A DNA stretch of 64,000 nucleotides from Microcoleus sp. FACHB-672. Lineage in GTDB: Bacteria > Cyanobacteriota > Cyanobacteriia > Cyanobacteriales > Oscillatoriaceae. Below, in pieces: positions 34,009 to 43,938 of this stretch. Within the stretch, counting starts at the first letter, position 1; every line of letters begins with the position of its first letter. A program made the translations under genes and the position numbers. Where the stretch lies: positions 186,001-250,000 of the forward strand of contig NZ_JACJOU010000026.1 in the NCBI RefSeq assembly GCF_014695725.1, read 5' to 3'. Below the pieces are notes generated by a model. That model made no database searches and was not told where the DNA came from. It was given only the letters and a program-made list of their open reading frames with translations.

Positions 34009-34944
34009 ATGCAATCCCAAATCCCAAATCTCAATTCTAAAATTCAACTGCCACCGGCTCTCAAACCAGGCGATCTGCTGCGGGTGATTGCGCCGAGTGG
34101 TTGTCTGCGAGAATTTGAAGCCTTTGAGAAAGGAGTGGAAATTTGGCGAGATCGTGGGTATCGAGTAGAACTGAGTGCCGGTTACGATAGCCGGTGGGGT
34201 TATTTAGCCGGCAACGATGAAGATCGCCGACAGCAATTAGCAGACGCCTGGAAAGATCCAGAGTGTCGCGCCATTCTCTGTGCCAGAGGCGGTTACGGGG
34301 GTGCGAGAATTCTGGAAGATTGGAACTGGGATGAATTACTTAGCACTCCCAAATGGTTAATCGGCTTTTCCGATATCACTGCTATTCTTTGGAGTCTCTT
34401 TCAAACCGGCATCTCAGGTGTTCATGGACCCTTGCTAACCACGTTGCCGGCTGAACCTGAGTGGACGATGCAGCGGTTATTTGACTGGGTAGAAAGTCAT
34501 TCTATAAAACCTTTGCAAGGAACCGGCTGGGGTGGGGGACAAGCGAGTGGGTATTTGCTGCCGGCAAATCTAACCGTCGCAACCCATCTGGTAGGGACAG
34601 CCGTAGAACCACCGTTAGAAGGCGCAATTTTAGCATTTGAAGATGTTGCAGAAGCACCCTATCGAATTGACCGGATGCTAACTCAGTGGCGGATGATGGG
34701 AAAATTTAAAGGAGTGCGAGGAATTGCACTGGGGCGCTTTAGCCGGTGTACGAATGACCCGAAAATTCCCAGTTTTACAGTAGAAGAAGTCTTGCGAGAT
34801 CGCTTAGGAGATTTAGGGTTGCCGGTTGTTTCCGGCTTACCTTTTGGTCATGAGGGAGAAAACGCAACCCTGCCAGTCGGAGTGCCGGTTCTCCTAGATG
34901 GAGATAAAGGCATATTAGACTTTCCCACAGTGCCGGCAAAATAG
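34009..34944 (+). CDS. LD-carboxypeptidase (S66 family)
   Basis: This 311-aa cytoplasmic serine peptidase trims the terminal D-alanine from tetrapeptides in peptidoglycan recycling; some S66 members act on microcin-type peptides instead. Landmarks are LRVIAPSGCLREFEAF, CARGGYGGARIL, the nucleophile serine in IGFSDITAILW, and the Glu/His pair in AFEDVAEAPYRIDRML and PFGHEGENATLPVG. Length is normal for the family. It starts at ATG 34009, just beyond a dispersed repeat, and another copy of that repeat follows at 34960. Confidence 0.9.
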   Translation: MQSQIPNLNSKIQLPPALKPGDLLRVIAPSGCLREFEAFEKGVEIWRDRGYRVELSAGYDSRWGYLAGNDEDRRQQLADAWKDPECRAILCARGGYGGARILEDWNWDELLSTPKWLIGFSDITAILWSLFQTGISGVHGPLLTTLPAEPEWTMQRLFDWVESHSIKPLQGTGWGGGQASGYLLPANLTVATHLVGTAVEPPLEGAILAFEDVAEAPYRIDRMLTQWRMMGKFKGVRGIALGRFSRCTNDPKIPSFTVEEVLRDRLGDLGLPVVSGLPFGHEGENATLPVGVPVLLDGDKGILDFPTVPAK

Positions 34945-34959
34945 GCCGGTAAAAACCTA

Positions 34960-35057
34960 AAAACCGACACAAGCGCCATCTGCGTTTATCTGTTTATCCC
35001 CAACTACAGACTATCGCCTACATCTGCGTTTATCTGCGTGCATCTGCGGTTAAAAAT
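34960..35057. repeat. Dispersed CGCAGATAAACGCAGAT-type repeat, two copies
   Basis: CATCTGCGTTTATCTG occurs twice (about 34977 and 35021) and is followed by CGTGCATCTGCGGTTAAAAA. It sits between convergent genes and belongs to the same family as 17980-18088. Confidence 0.75.
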
Positions 35058-35075
35058 CTCATAAATCCCACCAAC

Positions 35076-35852
35076 CTAAATCACCGCCCGTTTTTGCAAT
35101 TGAATCTCAAACACTTCCCCAGGCGTAGCGTCAATAACTTGCGTGGATAAATTATTCTGAGCTAACAACGAGCGAAATTCATCAATACTTCCGATACCCC
35201 GAAGTATAGACATGAGCAATCCTTCAAAGATGACATCACCACCGGCAGCCGTGGGTAACATCACTTGCGGTTGCAGAAGTTTAGCCACTTCTAAGGCACT
35301 TTGGCTGCCTTTAATAATGGAACCCACTAGCGGCAGTGCCAGGTCAACAATCGGGACAATGACGACATCCACCGGGGCAGATGCTTTGAGAGTGGGGGAA
35401 TGATACCCGTGAGGCTCATAGTAGAGAGTCGTGCCGGCAGCCAAATCTTTAAGGAGATACCCATTTTCCACAAGTTGCGGGCCAATGGGAGAACCAGGAG
35501 TCGCTTTGATTTCTACTTTATTGGCAAGGGTAAAACTACTGCCGTGGTTGAGTGGAGTAACTTCAGTGAAACCCAATTCTTTCACAACTTTAGCGGCGCT
35601 GGGGGAACCCACAACCGGAATGTTGCGATTGAGTTGTTTGAGGGTAGGTGGATGTGCGTGGTCTTCTAATCCCTGTGAGAGGAGAATCAGGTCAATGTTT
35701 TCTGGAATTTCTCTGGCTTTGGGGCGATCGCCTTTAAACAGCCAAGGGAGGTTGCCAAAGACCAAAGGGCCAACTAACCAGGGATCGAGGAGTATCCGTA
35801 GGCCGGCCATGTTAATCAGCCAAGAGTTACTGTCTAGCCAAGTTAGCTGCAT
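35076..35852 (-). CDS. MBL-fold-like protein with altered metal site
   Basis: The 258-aa protein has a metallo-beta-lactamase-like layout: MQLTWLDSNSWLINMAGLRILLDPWL at the start (quoted in part: WLDSNSWLI), then the position normally occupied by HxHxDH reads SQGLEDHAH, followed by a later GYHSP and PTAAGGD. Two of the first histidines of the zinc motif are replaced by Gln and Leu, while DH is kept. The active site is therefore not standard. It is either a one-metal or non-catalytic relative, or a family with its own chemistry. It is convergent with the LD-carboxypeptidase gene and follows the RTX giant gene on the same strand direction. Confidence 0.72.
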   Translation of the reverse strand: MQLTWLDSNSWLINMAGLRILLDPWLVGPLVFGNLPWLFKGDRPKAREIPENIDLILLSQGLEDHAHPPTLKQLNRNIPVVGSPSAAKVVKELGFTEVTPLNHGSSFTLANKVEIKATPGSPIGPQLVENGYLLKDLAAGTTLYYEPHGYHSPTLKASAPVDVVIVPIVDLALPLVGSIIKGSQSALEVAKLLQPQVMLPTAAGGDVIFEGLLMSILRGIGSIDEFRSLLAQNNLSTQVIDATPGEVFEIQLQKRAVI

Positions 35853-35902
35853 TGCATTTACAAAATAATATCTGAACTGTATTTTAGGCAGTTATGACAT
35901 TT

Positions 35903-38900
35903 CTACAACAGAACATTAACCGTTACACCCGTCTGAACCAGAAGCGTCGCACTGCTGCTGGTGTATTGATTGAAACCGTTGGCTGTTGTGCTGGCGAATG
36001 CAAAGCCCGATGCAGTTACGATATCGCCGACATTGCCCTCTACAGTCAAGGTGCTAGTCGAACCAGACAAGCTGATCACATCTCTCACGCCCAAGCTCAG
36101 GGTGTTATTACCGGCACCCGTCATATTGATTCGCTCAATGCCCTGGATGAGAGGGTTACGAATCGCTGTCAGATCGAGGGCCATGCCGGCACCGACAAGC
36201 AACAAGGTGTCAGTCCCCAAACCCCCATCAATTCGCCGGAAGCCGGTATCGCTAATCGTCACAATGTCCTCACCGGCACCCCCATAAAGCACATCAGCCC
36301 CGCCATTGCCGATGAGTTGATCGTTCCCCAAACCCCCAACCAAAATATCTGCTGCGGTGGTGCCGGTGAGGACATCTGCTGTTGCAGTTCCCATCCCTGT
36401 CACCGACGCCGTGAAATCGCCGCCATAAACCACGTAGGAGGTGCCGGAATTCGCTCCAATTGGTGCTGCTCCAAAAGCCCCTACAATCAAATCAGCAAAG
36501 CCATCACCATTGAGATCCCCCGCCCCACTCACAGAACGACCGGCTAAGTTATTTGCCGATGCGCCATTCAGCGCAAAACCACCAATACCGGCTGCGACTG
36601 CGCTTAGGTTCACGGCTGTGTTATCCGCCTTCCCGAACACCACATAAGATTTGCCAGAGAAAGCCCCATTTGGATCGGCCCAGCGAGCCCCCACGATCAA
36701 GTCATCCAGACCATCGCCGTTGACATCTCCGGCTGAACTTACTGAGATGCCGGCATGATCGCCTGCTGTTTCCCCATTGATGGTAAAGCCGCCGTTATTG
36801 CCTGATGGGCCGCCAAACACGACATAAGACGTGCCTGAGGAAGTTTGATTGGGGCCAGCATTATACGCGCCCACAATCACGTCAGCGAAGCCATCACCAT
36901 TAACATCTCCGGCTTCGCTCACAGAACGGCCCAATCGGTCGTTTGCCGCTTGACCGTTGATGGCAAAGCCGCCGGTATTTCCTGCTACTGCTACAGCGCC
37001 CAAAGCTACCGCCGTGGTAGTTGTTTTGCCATACACCACATAAGCTTTGCCGGCGGAAAAATTTCCGTTCGGGTCGGCCAAGTAAGCGCCTACAATCAAG
37101 TCAGCCAAGCCATCTCCGTTGACATCCCCAGCTGAACTGACCGAGTTGCCGGCTTGGTCATTCACCCCCTCGAATGTAATCGCAAAACCGCCCGTTCCGT
37201 TGGAGATCGCGTTCAAGTTTATCGGCACTGTGTTGTTCGCCTTGCCAAACACAACGTAAGCTCTGCCGCTTCTGAGATACTCTTGCTCAACAAGCACGCC
37301 ATTGTTATTGGCATCAAGGCCAAAAGCGGGAGCACCCACGATCAAGTCATCCAAACCGTCGCCGTTGACATCACCGGCCCCGCTGACGGAAAAACCGGAT
37401 TCAATGCCAATCCACTCGCCGTTGATCACAAAGCCGCCGGTTCCGGGATTGGCTGCCACAGCCGTCAAATTCACTGGCGCGTTGTCCGCCTTACCAAATA
37501 CCACATAGGATTTGCCGGAGGATAGCCTAGTGGCAATAGTGGGATCGTCGGCCCGATCTGCACCGATAATCAGGTCAGCCAGTCCATCGCCGTTGACATC
37601 GCCGGCCCCGTTGACTGAGATGCCGGCCCGATCATATCCGGCCTGACCATTGATCACAAAGCCGCCATTGCTGCCTGATGGCCCTCCAAACACGACATAA
37701 GATTTCCCAGATCCAGGGGCGGGTGCGCTGGCAGAAGGCGCACCGATAATCACATCAGCAAAGCCATCCCCATTCACGTCTCCTGCCCCATTCACCGAGA
37801 AACCCGCCCATTCAAATGCGGCTTGACCGTTGACACTAAAACCCCCGCTTCCGACTGGCACATTGGTGCCGGTGGCAATGGCGCTTAACTGGACTTGTGA
37901 GGCGACAGTTAGGGTTACGGTTCCGGTATCGGTGAGGCCGGTGCTATCGCTGACAGTGTAGTTTAAGGTTGTCGTGCCGGCAAACCCTGGAGTTGCCCGG
38001 TAGGTAATAATGCCGTTGTTGATCGAGGCCGTCCCATTCGCTGCGGTTACTGCGGTAATGGTAAGCGTGTCTGCCGGCAGGTCAGCATCTGTATCATTAG
38101 CCAGCAAAGTAGCGACTGGAATTTCTAAGCGGCTACTTAATAGCACTGGCGTGGTAATGATGTCGTTCACCGCTACTGGCACGTTGCTAGTGCCAACTGT
38201 CAAAGTAAATGTATCGATGACACTGCCGCCGTTGCCATCTGATGCTTGAACATTAATTGAAAGGGGGGTGGCAGCTCCATTGGGTGGAGTGCCACTAAAG
38301 GTGCGGGTAGTTGGGTTAAATGTTAACCAGGCCGGCAATGGTGCGTTGTTATCTAGGGTGGCACTGTAAGTTAATACATCGCCATCAATATCATTGAAAG
38401 TTGTAGCGGCAAATGTGTAGTTGAACGCTGTGCCGGCGTTCGCGTTTTGATCGGCAATGGCGGTGACCACCGTTGGGGCATCATTGGTATTTATCACACC
38501 CAAATTGAATGTCTCTGTAACACTGCCCCCGTTGCCATCTGATGCTTGAACATCAATTGAAAGGGTGCGCACATCTCCATTGGCTGGAGTCCCGCTAAAG
38601 GTGCGGGTTGCTGCGTTAAATGTTAACCAGGCCGGCAATGGTTCGCCGTCGGCTAGGGTGGCACTGTAGGTTAACGCATCTCCATCTGGATCTGTAAACG
38701 TATTGGCCGCAAACGTGAAGTTAAAGACACTATCTTCTAGTGTATTTTGGTCACCGATGGGGGTAGCAACGATTGGGTCATCATTGACATTATTTACCAC
38801 CAAATTAAATGTATCAATGGCACTGTCGCCTGTGCCATCTGATGCTTGAACATCGATTGATAGGTTGCCCACATCTCCATTGGCTGGAGGGCCACTAAAG

Positions 38901-41900
38901 GTGCGGGTTGCTGCGTTGAATGTTAACCAGGCCGGTAATGCATCCCCGCCGGTTTGGGTGGCGGTGTAAGTTAACGCATCGCCATCAAGATCGTTAAAAG
39001 TTGTTTCGGCAAATGTGAAGTTAAAGGTAGCGTCTTGAGTGGCACTTTGATCATCAATAGCAGTGACAACAACTATGGAAGACTCCGGGCCATTCCCAAC
39101 TGTCAAATTAAATGTATCTGTGACACTGCCGCCGTTACCATCTGATGCTTCAACATTGATTGAAAGTGTGGCGGCATCGCCATTGGTTGGAGTGCCACTA
39201 AAGGTGCGGGTTGCTGCGTTAAATGTTAACCAGGCCGGTAATGCATCCCCGCCGGTTTGGGTGGCACTGTAGGTTAATGTGTCGTTATCAGGATCTGTAA
39301 ATGTATTGACAGCAAACGTGTAGTTAAAAACACTATCTTCATCGGTATTTAGGTCAATGAGGGGGGTAGCAACGATTGGCGGATCATTGACATTATTTAC
39401 CACCAAACTAAATGTATCGATAGCAATGCCGCCGTTGCCATCTGATGCTTGAACATCAATTGAAAGGGTGCGCACATCTCCATTGGCTGGAGTCCCGCTA
39501 AAGGTTCGGGTTGCTGCGTTAAATGTTAACCAGGCCGGCAATGCTGCGCCGCCGGTTTGGGTGGCACTGTAGGTTAATGTGTCGCCATCTGGATCTGTAA
39601 ATGTATTGGCCGCAAACGTGTAGTTAAAGACACTATCTTCGGGGGTATTTTGGTCACCGATGGGGGTAGCAACGATTGGATTGCTATTACCCTTAACCAC
39701 CAAATTAAATGTCTCTGTAACACTGCCACCGTTGCCATCTGATGCTTGGACATCGATTGAAAGTGTGGCGGCATCGCCATTGCTTGGAGTGCCACTGAAG
39801 GTGTGGTTCGCTGCGTTAAATGTTAACCAGGCCGGCAGTATAGAGCCATTGGTGAGTTTGGCTGTGTAGGTTAATGGATCTCCATCAATATCGTTAAAGA
39901 TATTAACATCAAATGTGAAGTTGTACGCTGTGCCGGCATCCGTGTTTTGCTCGGCAATGGCAGTGGCAACCGTTGGAGCATCATTGACATTGTCAATCAC
40001 TAAATTAAGTGTATTGATGACACTGCCGCCGTTGCCATCTGATGCTTGAACATCGATTGAGAGGGTGCCCACATCTCCATTAGCTGGAGTGCCACTGAAG
40101 GTGCGAGTTGTTGGGTTAAATGTCAACCAGGTCGGCAATGCTGCGCCGCCGGTTAGGGTGGCACTGTAAGTTAACGCATCTCCATCAATATCGTTGAAAG
40201 TATCAACGTCAAATGTAAAGTTAAAAGTAGCGTCTTCTAGGGTATTTAGGCCGGCAATGGGGTTGACAACCGTTGGCACGTCATTAACATTGCCAATCAC
40301 CAAATTAAATGTATCGATGACACGGCCCCCCTTGCCATCTGATGCTTCAGCATCGATTGAAAGGGTGCCAACATCTTCATTGGTTGGGGTGCCGCTAAAG
40401 GTGCGGGTGCTGGGATTAAAGGTTAACCAAGTCGGCAGTATAGCGCCATTGGTGAGTTTGGCTGTGTAGGTTAATGGATCTCCATCGGGATCTTCAAAGG
40501 TTGTGCCGGCAAATTGGAAATTAAAAGTAGCGTCTTCTAGGGTATTTTGGTCAGTGATGGGGTTGACAACTATTGGCTCAGTACCAGGTGGAACAATAGG
40601 GTTAATCACCAAATTAAATGTATTGATGACAATGCCCCCATTGCCATCTGATGCTTCAACCTTGATTGATAGGGTGCCCACATCTCCATCAGTTGGGGTG
40701 CCACTAAAGGTGCGGGTTCCTGGGTTAAATATCAACCAGGCCGGCAATGGTTCGCCGCCGGTTAGAGTGGCTGTGTAGGTTAATGGATCTCCATCAGGAT
40801 CGTTAAAAGTTGTCTCTACAAAGGTGAAGTTAAAGACACTATCTTCACGAGTATTTAGCTCAGCGATGGGGTTGACAACCGTTGGCGGATTGTTAACATT
40901 GCTAATCACCAAATTAAATGTATCGCTGGCACGGCCCCCCTTGCCATCTAATGCTTCAACATCGATTGATAGGGTGCCAACATCTTCATTGGTTGGGGTG
41001 CCACTAAAGGTGCGGGTGGTGGGATTAAATGTCAGCCAGGCCGGCAGTGTAGCGCCATTGGTGAGTTTGGCTGTGTAAGTTAATGGATCTCCATCGGGAT
41101 CGTTAAAGGTTGTGCTGGCAAATGTGAAATTAAAAGTTACATCTTCTAGGGTATTTTGGTCAGCGATGGAGTTATCAATCGTTGGCTCATCATTGACATT
41201 GTCAATCACCAAATTAAATGTATCGATGGCACTGCCCCCGTTGCCATCTGATGCTTGAACATCGATTGATAGCGTGCCAACATCTGCATCAGTTGGAGTG
41301 CCACTAAACGTGCGGGTGATGGGATTAAATGTCAACCAGGCCGGCAATGGTTCGCCATTAGTAAGTTTGGCGGTGTAGGTTAACGCGTCGCCATCAGCAT
41401 CTGTAAACGTTGTGTCGGCAAATGTGAAATTAAATACACTATCTTCGGGCGTATTTAAGTCAGCGATGGGGTTACCAACCGTTGGCTCATCCTCGATATG
41501 GCCAATCTCCAAATTAAATGTATCGCTGACACTGCCGCCTTTACCATCGGATGCTTGTACATTGATCGTAAGGGTGCCAACATCTCCATTGGTTGGGGTG
41601 CCACTAAACGTGCGGGTGGTGGGATTAAATGTTAACCAAGCCGGCAATGGTTCGCCGCCGGGTAGAGTGGCGGTGTAGGTTAACGCGTCGCCATCGGGAT
41701 CTGTGAAGGTATTGGCAGCAAATGTGAAGTTAAACGGTGTATCAGCATCTGCAAGTTGGTCAACGATGGGGTTACCGGTTGCCGGCGCTTCATTAATATT
41801 TTGAAGGGTGATCGGGAAGTCTTTGTCAAAAATGTTGCCGGCTGCGTCAGTCACGCGCACTTTTATGGTGTGACTGGGTTGGGTTTCAAAGTCTAACGAC

Positions 41901-43216
41901 GCGCCTGGGGCGACTTTTAACTGATTGCCGTTAATTATAAAGCGACCACCGGCATCGTCGAGTAATGCGTAAGTGTGGGTATCGTCTGCATCGGGATCGG
42001 AAGCCGATAAACTGCCAATTAGTGTGCCGGCTGGACTATTTTCATTAACGGCGACACTGGACAGCAAAATATCGTTCGGGGATGATGGAGTAGGATCGGG
42101 AGGGGGATCTCCTCCACCTGGAGCGGGAGGTGGTGTTTCTGGATCTTCTCCTGGGGAGGTGGGAGGAGTAGGGGTTAAGGAGATGAAATTTTCCCGGCTA
42201 AGAGTGCCGGTGAAGCCTTTTAAGATGGCTAAATATTCACCAAGTACCTTGTCTTGAATAATGGTGTAACCGGCATACTCGCCTGTGCCGGCAAATATAT
42301 TTAAATCGTCGAAGGTAATTCCGCCGATTAACTCAAATTTATCGCTGCCGGTGCCAAAATCGAGCACCCAGTCGGCATCGGCAATATTGATTCCACCCGT
42401 TGTGCGATAACCGGCAACATCGTCCCGTCTGCCAATTACGAAGGTGTCGTCTCCTTCACCTCCGTTGAGTATGTCCGAACCGAGATCGCCGATTAAAACA
42501 TCATTGCCTAGATCGCCAAATAGCAGATCGTTGTCTTTGCCGCCGTGGACTGTATCGTTGCCTTGCCCACCGTGAACGGTATCATTGCCTTCGTTGCCGG
42601 CAACCCAGTCATCCTCAGTATTGCCGTTTAAGTAATCTTCCCCTTCGCCGCCTACAAGTTGGTCGTTGCCTTCCCCGCCGAGTCCCGTATCATTACCGAG
42701 ATCGGCTCTGAGTTGATCCTCGCCTAAATTACCAAATAGCTGGTCATCATTTTTGCCGCCGTGTAGGAGATCATTTCCTTCGCCGCCATACACGGTGTCA
42801 TTTTCGGCATTGCCGTTTATGTAGTCGTTGCCGGCATTGCCAAATAAAACGTCTGATTCATCTTCATCGATTGTCTGTTGGTCGGGGGAAGATAAGGAAT
42901 GATTAGTCTTATGATTATTTCCGTTTCCACCGATAACTGTGTCATCTCCGATGTCACCGCAGACTGTATCACTCCCTAGATCGCCGTATAGCAAATCATT
43001 GTCTTGGCCACCGTGTACGATATCATTTTCCTTGCCACCTCGTACGGTATCGCTGCCGGTGTTCCCGCTCAGAAAGTCGTTGTCTGTGTTGCCACTAATC
43101 CAGTCATTTAATTCTAATCCCAGCAATCCGTCTTCGCCGGCCCACCCAATTATTGTGTCGTTTTCTAATGCGCCGTTGAGCGAATCCCGTTGAGATGAAC
43201 CATTGATTTCTGGCAT
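35903..43216 (-). CDS. Giant RTX / cadherin-like / FG-GAP surface protein
   Basis: The secreted protein is about 2437 aa. From the N-terminus: RTX-type calcium-binding nonapeptides (GNDxxxGG, about 10-260); a Pro-rich linker (PTPPTSPGEDPETPPPAPGG); one cadherin-like domain (NDILLSSVAVNENSPAGT); twelve tandem dystroglycan/Ig-like domains of about 95 aa, each with FNFTFA...F.D.DGD.LTY and PAWLTFN..TRTFSGTP; one tandem-95-like domain; seven FG-GAP repeats (GAGDVNGDGFADVIIGAP type); and a closing RTX block (GGLGNDQLIGNGG). RTX proteins leave by type I secretion, but no ABC exporter gene is seen here. The longest frame begins at TTG 43231. I prefer ATG 43216, behind GGAAGC. Adhesin or matrix role likely; antisense ORFs are artefacts. 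Confidence 0.88.
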   Translation of the reverse strand: MPEINGSSQRDSLNGALENDTIIGWAGEDGLLGLELNDWISGNTDNDFLSGNTGSDTVRGGKENDIVHGGQDNDLLYGDLGSDTVCGDIGDDTVIGGNGNNHKTNHSLSSPDQQTIDEDESDVLFGNAGNDYINGNAENDTVYGGEGNDLLHGGKNDDQLFGNLGEDQLRADLGNDTGLGGEGNDQLVGGEGEDYLNGNTEDDWVAGNEGNDTVHGGQGNDTVHGGKDNDLLFGDLGNDVLIGDLGSDILNGGEGDDTFVIGRRDDVAGYRTTGGINIADADWVLDFGTGSDKFELIGGITFDDLNIFAGTGEYAGYTIIQDKVLGEYLAILKGFTGTLSRENFISLTPTPPTSPGEDPETPPPAPGGGDPPPDPTPSSPNDILLSSVAVNENSPAGTLIGSLSASDPDADDTHTYALLDDAGGRFIINGNQLKVAPGASLDFETQPSHTIKVRVTDAAGNIFDKDFPITLQNINEAPATGNPIVDQLADADTPFNFTFAANTFTDPDGDALTYTATLPGGEPLPAWLTFNPTTRTFSGTPTNGDVGTLTINVQASDGKGGSVSDTFNLEIGHIEDEPTVGNPIADLNTPEDSVFNFTFADTTFTDADGDALTYTAKLTNGEPLPAWLTFNPITRTFSGTPTDADVGTLSIDVQASDGNGGSAIDTFNLVIDNVNDEPTIDNSIADQNTLEDVTFNFTFASTTFNDPDGDPLTYTAKLTNGATLPAWLTFNPTTRTFSGTPTNEDVGTLSIDVEALDGKGGRASDTFNLVISNVNNPPTVVNPIAELNTREDSVFNFTFVETTFNDPDGDPLTYTATLTGGEPLPAWLIFNPGTRTFSGTPTDGDVGTLSIKVEASDGNGGIVINTFNLVINPIVPPGTEPIVVNPITDQNTLEDATFNFQFAGTTFEDPDGDPLTYTAKLTNGAILPTWLTFNPSTRTFSGTPTNEDVGTLSIDAEASDGKGGRVIDTFNLVIGNVNDVPTVVNPIAGLNTLEDATFNFTFDVDTFNDIDGDALTYSATLTGGAALPTWLTFNPTTRTFSGTPANGDVGTLSIDVQASDGNGGSVINTLNLVIDNVNDAPTVATAIAEQNTDAGTAYNFTFDVNIFNDIDGDPLTYTAKLTNGSILPAWLTFNAANHTFSGTPSNGDAATLSIDVQASDGNGGSVTETFNLVVKGNSNPIVATPIGDQNTPEDSVFNYTFAANTFTDPDGDTLTYSATQTGGAALPAWLTFNAATRTFSGTPANGDVRTLSIDVQASDGNGGIAIDTFSLVVNNVNDPPIVATPLIDLNTDEDSVFNYTFAVNTFTDPDNDTLTYSATQTGGDALPAWLTFNAATRTFSGTPTNGDAATLSINVEASDGNGGSVTDTFNLTVGNGPESSIVVVTAIDDQSATQDATFNFTFAETTFNDLDGDALTYTATQTGGDALPAWLTFNAATRTFSGPPANGDVGNLSIDVQASDGTGDSAIDTFNLVVNNVNDDPIVATPIGDQNTLEDSVFNFTFAANTFTDPDGDALTYSATLADGEPLPAWLTFNAATRTFSGTPANGDVRTLSIDVQASDGNGGSVTETFNLGVINTNDAPTVVTAIADQNANAGTAFNYTFAATTFNDIDGDVLTYSATLDNNAPLPAWLTFNPTTRTFSGTPPNGAATPLSINVQASDGNGGSVIDTFTLTVGTSNVPVAVNDIITTPVLLSSRLEIPVATLLANDTDADLPADTLTITAVTAANGTASINNGIITYRATPGFAGTTTLNYTVSDSTGLTDTGTVTLTVASQVQLSAIATGTNVPVGSGGFSVNGQAAFEWAGFSVNGAGDVNGDGFADVIIGAPSASAPAPGSGKSYVVFGGPSGSNGGFVINGQAGYDRAGISVNGAGDVNGDGLADLIIGADRADDPTIATRLSSGKSYVVFGKADNAPVNLTAVAANPGTGGFVINGEWIGIESGFSVSGAGDVNGDGLDDLIVGAPAFGLDANNNGVLVEQEYLRSGRAYVVFGKANNTVPINLNAISNGTGGFAITFEGVNDQAGNSVSSAGDVNGDGLADLIVGAYLADPNGNFSAGKAYVVYGKTTTTAVALGAVAVAGNTGGFAINGQAANDRLGRSVSEAGDVNGDGFADVIVGAYNAGPNQTSSGTSYVVFGGPSGNNGGFTINGETAGDHAGISVSSAGDVNGDGLDDLIVGARWADPNGAFSGKSYVVFGKADNTAVNLSAVAAGIGGFALNGASANNLAGRSVSGAGDLNGDGFADLIVGAFGAAPIGANSGTSYVVYGGDFTASVTGMGTATADVLTGTTAADILVGGLGNDQLIGNGGADVLYGGAGEDIVTISDTGFRRIDGGLGTDTLLLVGAGMALDLTAIRNPLIQGIERINMTGAGNNTLSLGVRDVISLSGSTSTLTVEGNVGDIVTASGFAFASTTANGFNQYTSSSATLLVQTGVTVNVLL

Positions 43217-43231
43217 ACTTTCAGCTTCCAA

Positions 43232-43938
43232 ATGGTAAAATAAACCCTAAGCAATCGATTTAAAATTTCTGCAAAAAATTAAGCACAGCTTTTTTTTGCC
43301 TGTTCTACAACCGGACAAGCAATGTTTTTTTTTTACTTGAAAGTAGAAAATTTTGCCTGACAAGGAATTTCCTTGTATCCAGCAATACACCCTTAAATAT
43401 CAGACCTGATAACTCTGCGATTGAAGATCGGGATTTACCCAATTTTCGCAAAAGCTCAAAGGCTCTTTAAATGAGCTGTTTTGATTCTGCCTATTTTGGT
43501 CGTGAATGTCCAGTATTTTTACTGAGACTTCCAAAAAAAAACCAAAAATTCATACAAAGCGAAGAAATACTAATTTTTGGTAAAGATAACTGACTGTACA
43601 ATCACTGATTGTTCAGCCGGAGAGTTCCCGGTACAGGTGAATGGTGTTTGCAAGAACATAGTTATCGTCCATGTCTCTACATAGGAAGGTGAAAACACGG
43701 ATTAGCTGTAAAAGTTTTTGTTAGCATAGAACAAAGGCTCAGTAATTGCCACAGTGTCTTGATGTGTCGCGGCCAATATGGAGCGATCCCATAAAAAAAA
43801 TTAAATTTTTATGCACTTAATTTGCTTTTTTATAATCTTTTGATTTTAGATAAAGGGTTTGCAATGTAAGATAAATTGAAACTTGCTTAAGTTTCAACTA
43901 AGGCAAAATAAATGTATGCCCCTTTAAAAGGGTAGAGA
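43232..43938. other. AT-rich region upstream of the giant RTX gene
   Basis: The region lies between the giant gene start and the end of the beta-barrel gene. It carries long A/T runs and a perfect palindrome at 43360-43376. No gene or RNA is recognised. It must hold the giant gene promoter and the operon terminator of the DUF11 cluster. Confidence 0.45.
43360..43376. promoter_or_regulatory. Perfect palindrome, candidate operator
   Basis: ACAAGGAATTTCCTTGT is an 8-1-8 perfect palindrome about 145 bp before the giant gene start. Its size suits a dimeric regulator. Regulator identity unknown. Confidence 0.45.

Noticed and set aside
38200-41800. Regularly spaced repeats resembling an array
   Set aside because: The period is about 285 bp and coincides with protein domains; there are no short repeats with unique spacers, so it is not a CRISPR array.
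35894-42257. Many + strand ORFs opposite the giant gene
   Set aside because: They are antisense shadows of the repeated Ig-like and FG-GAP units and recur with the repeat period; no ribosome sites or families.
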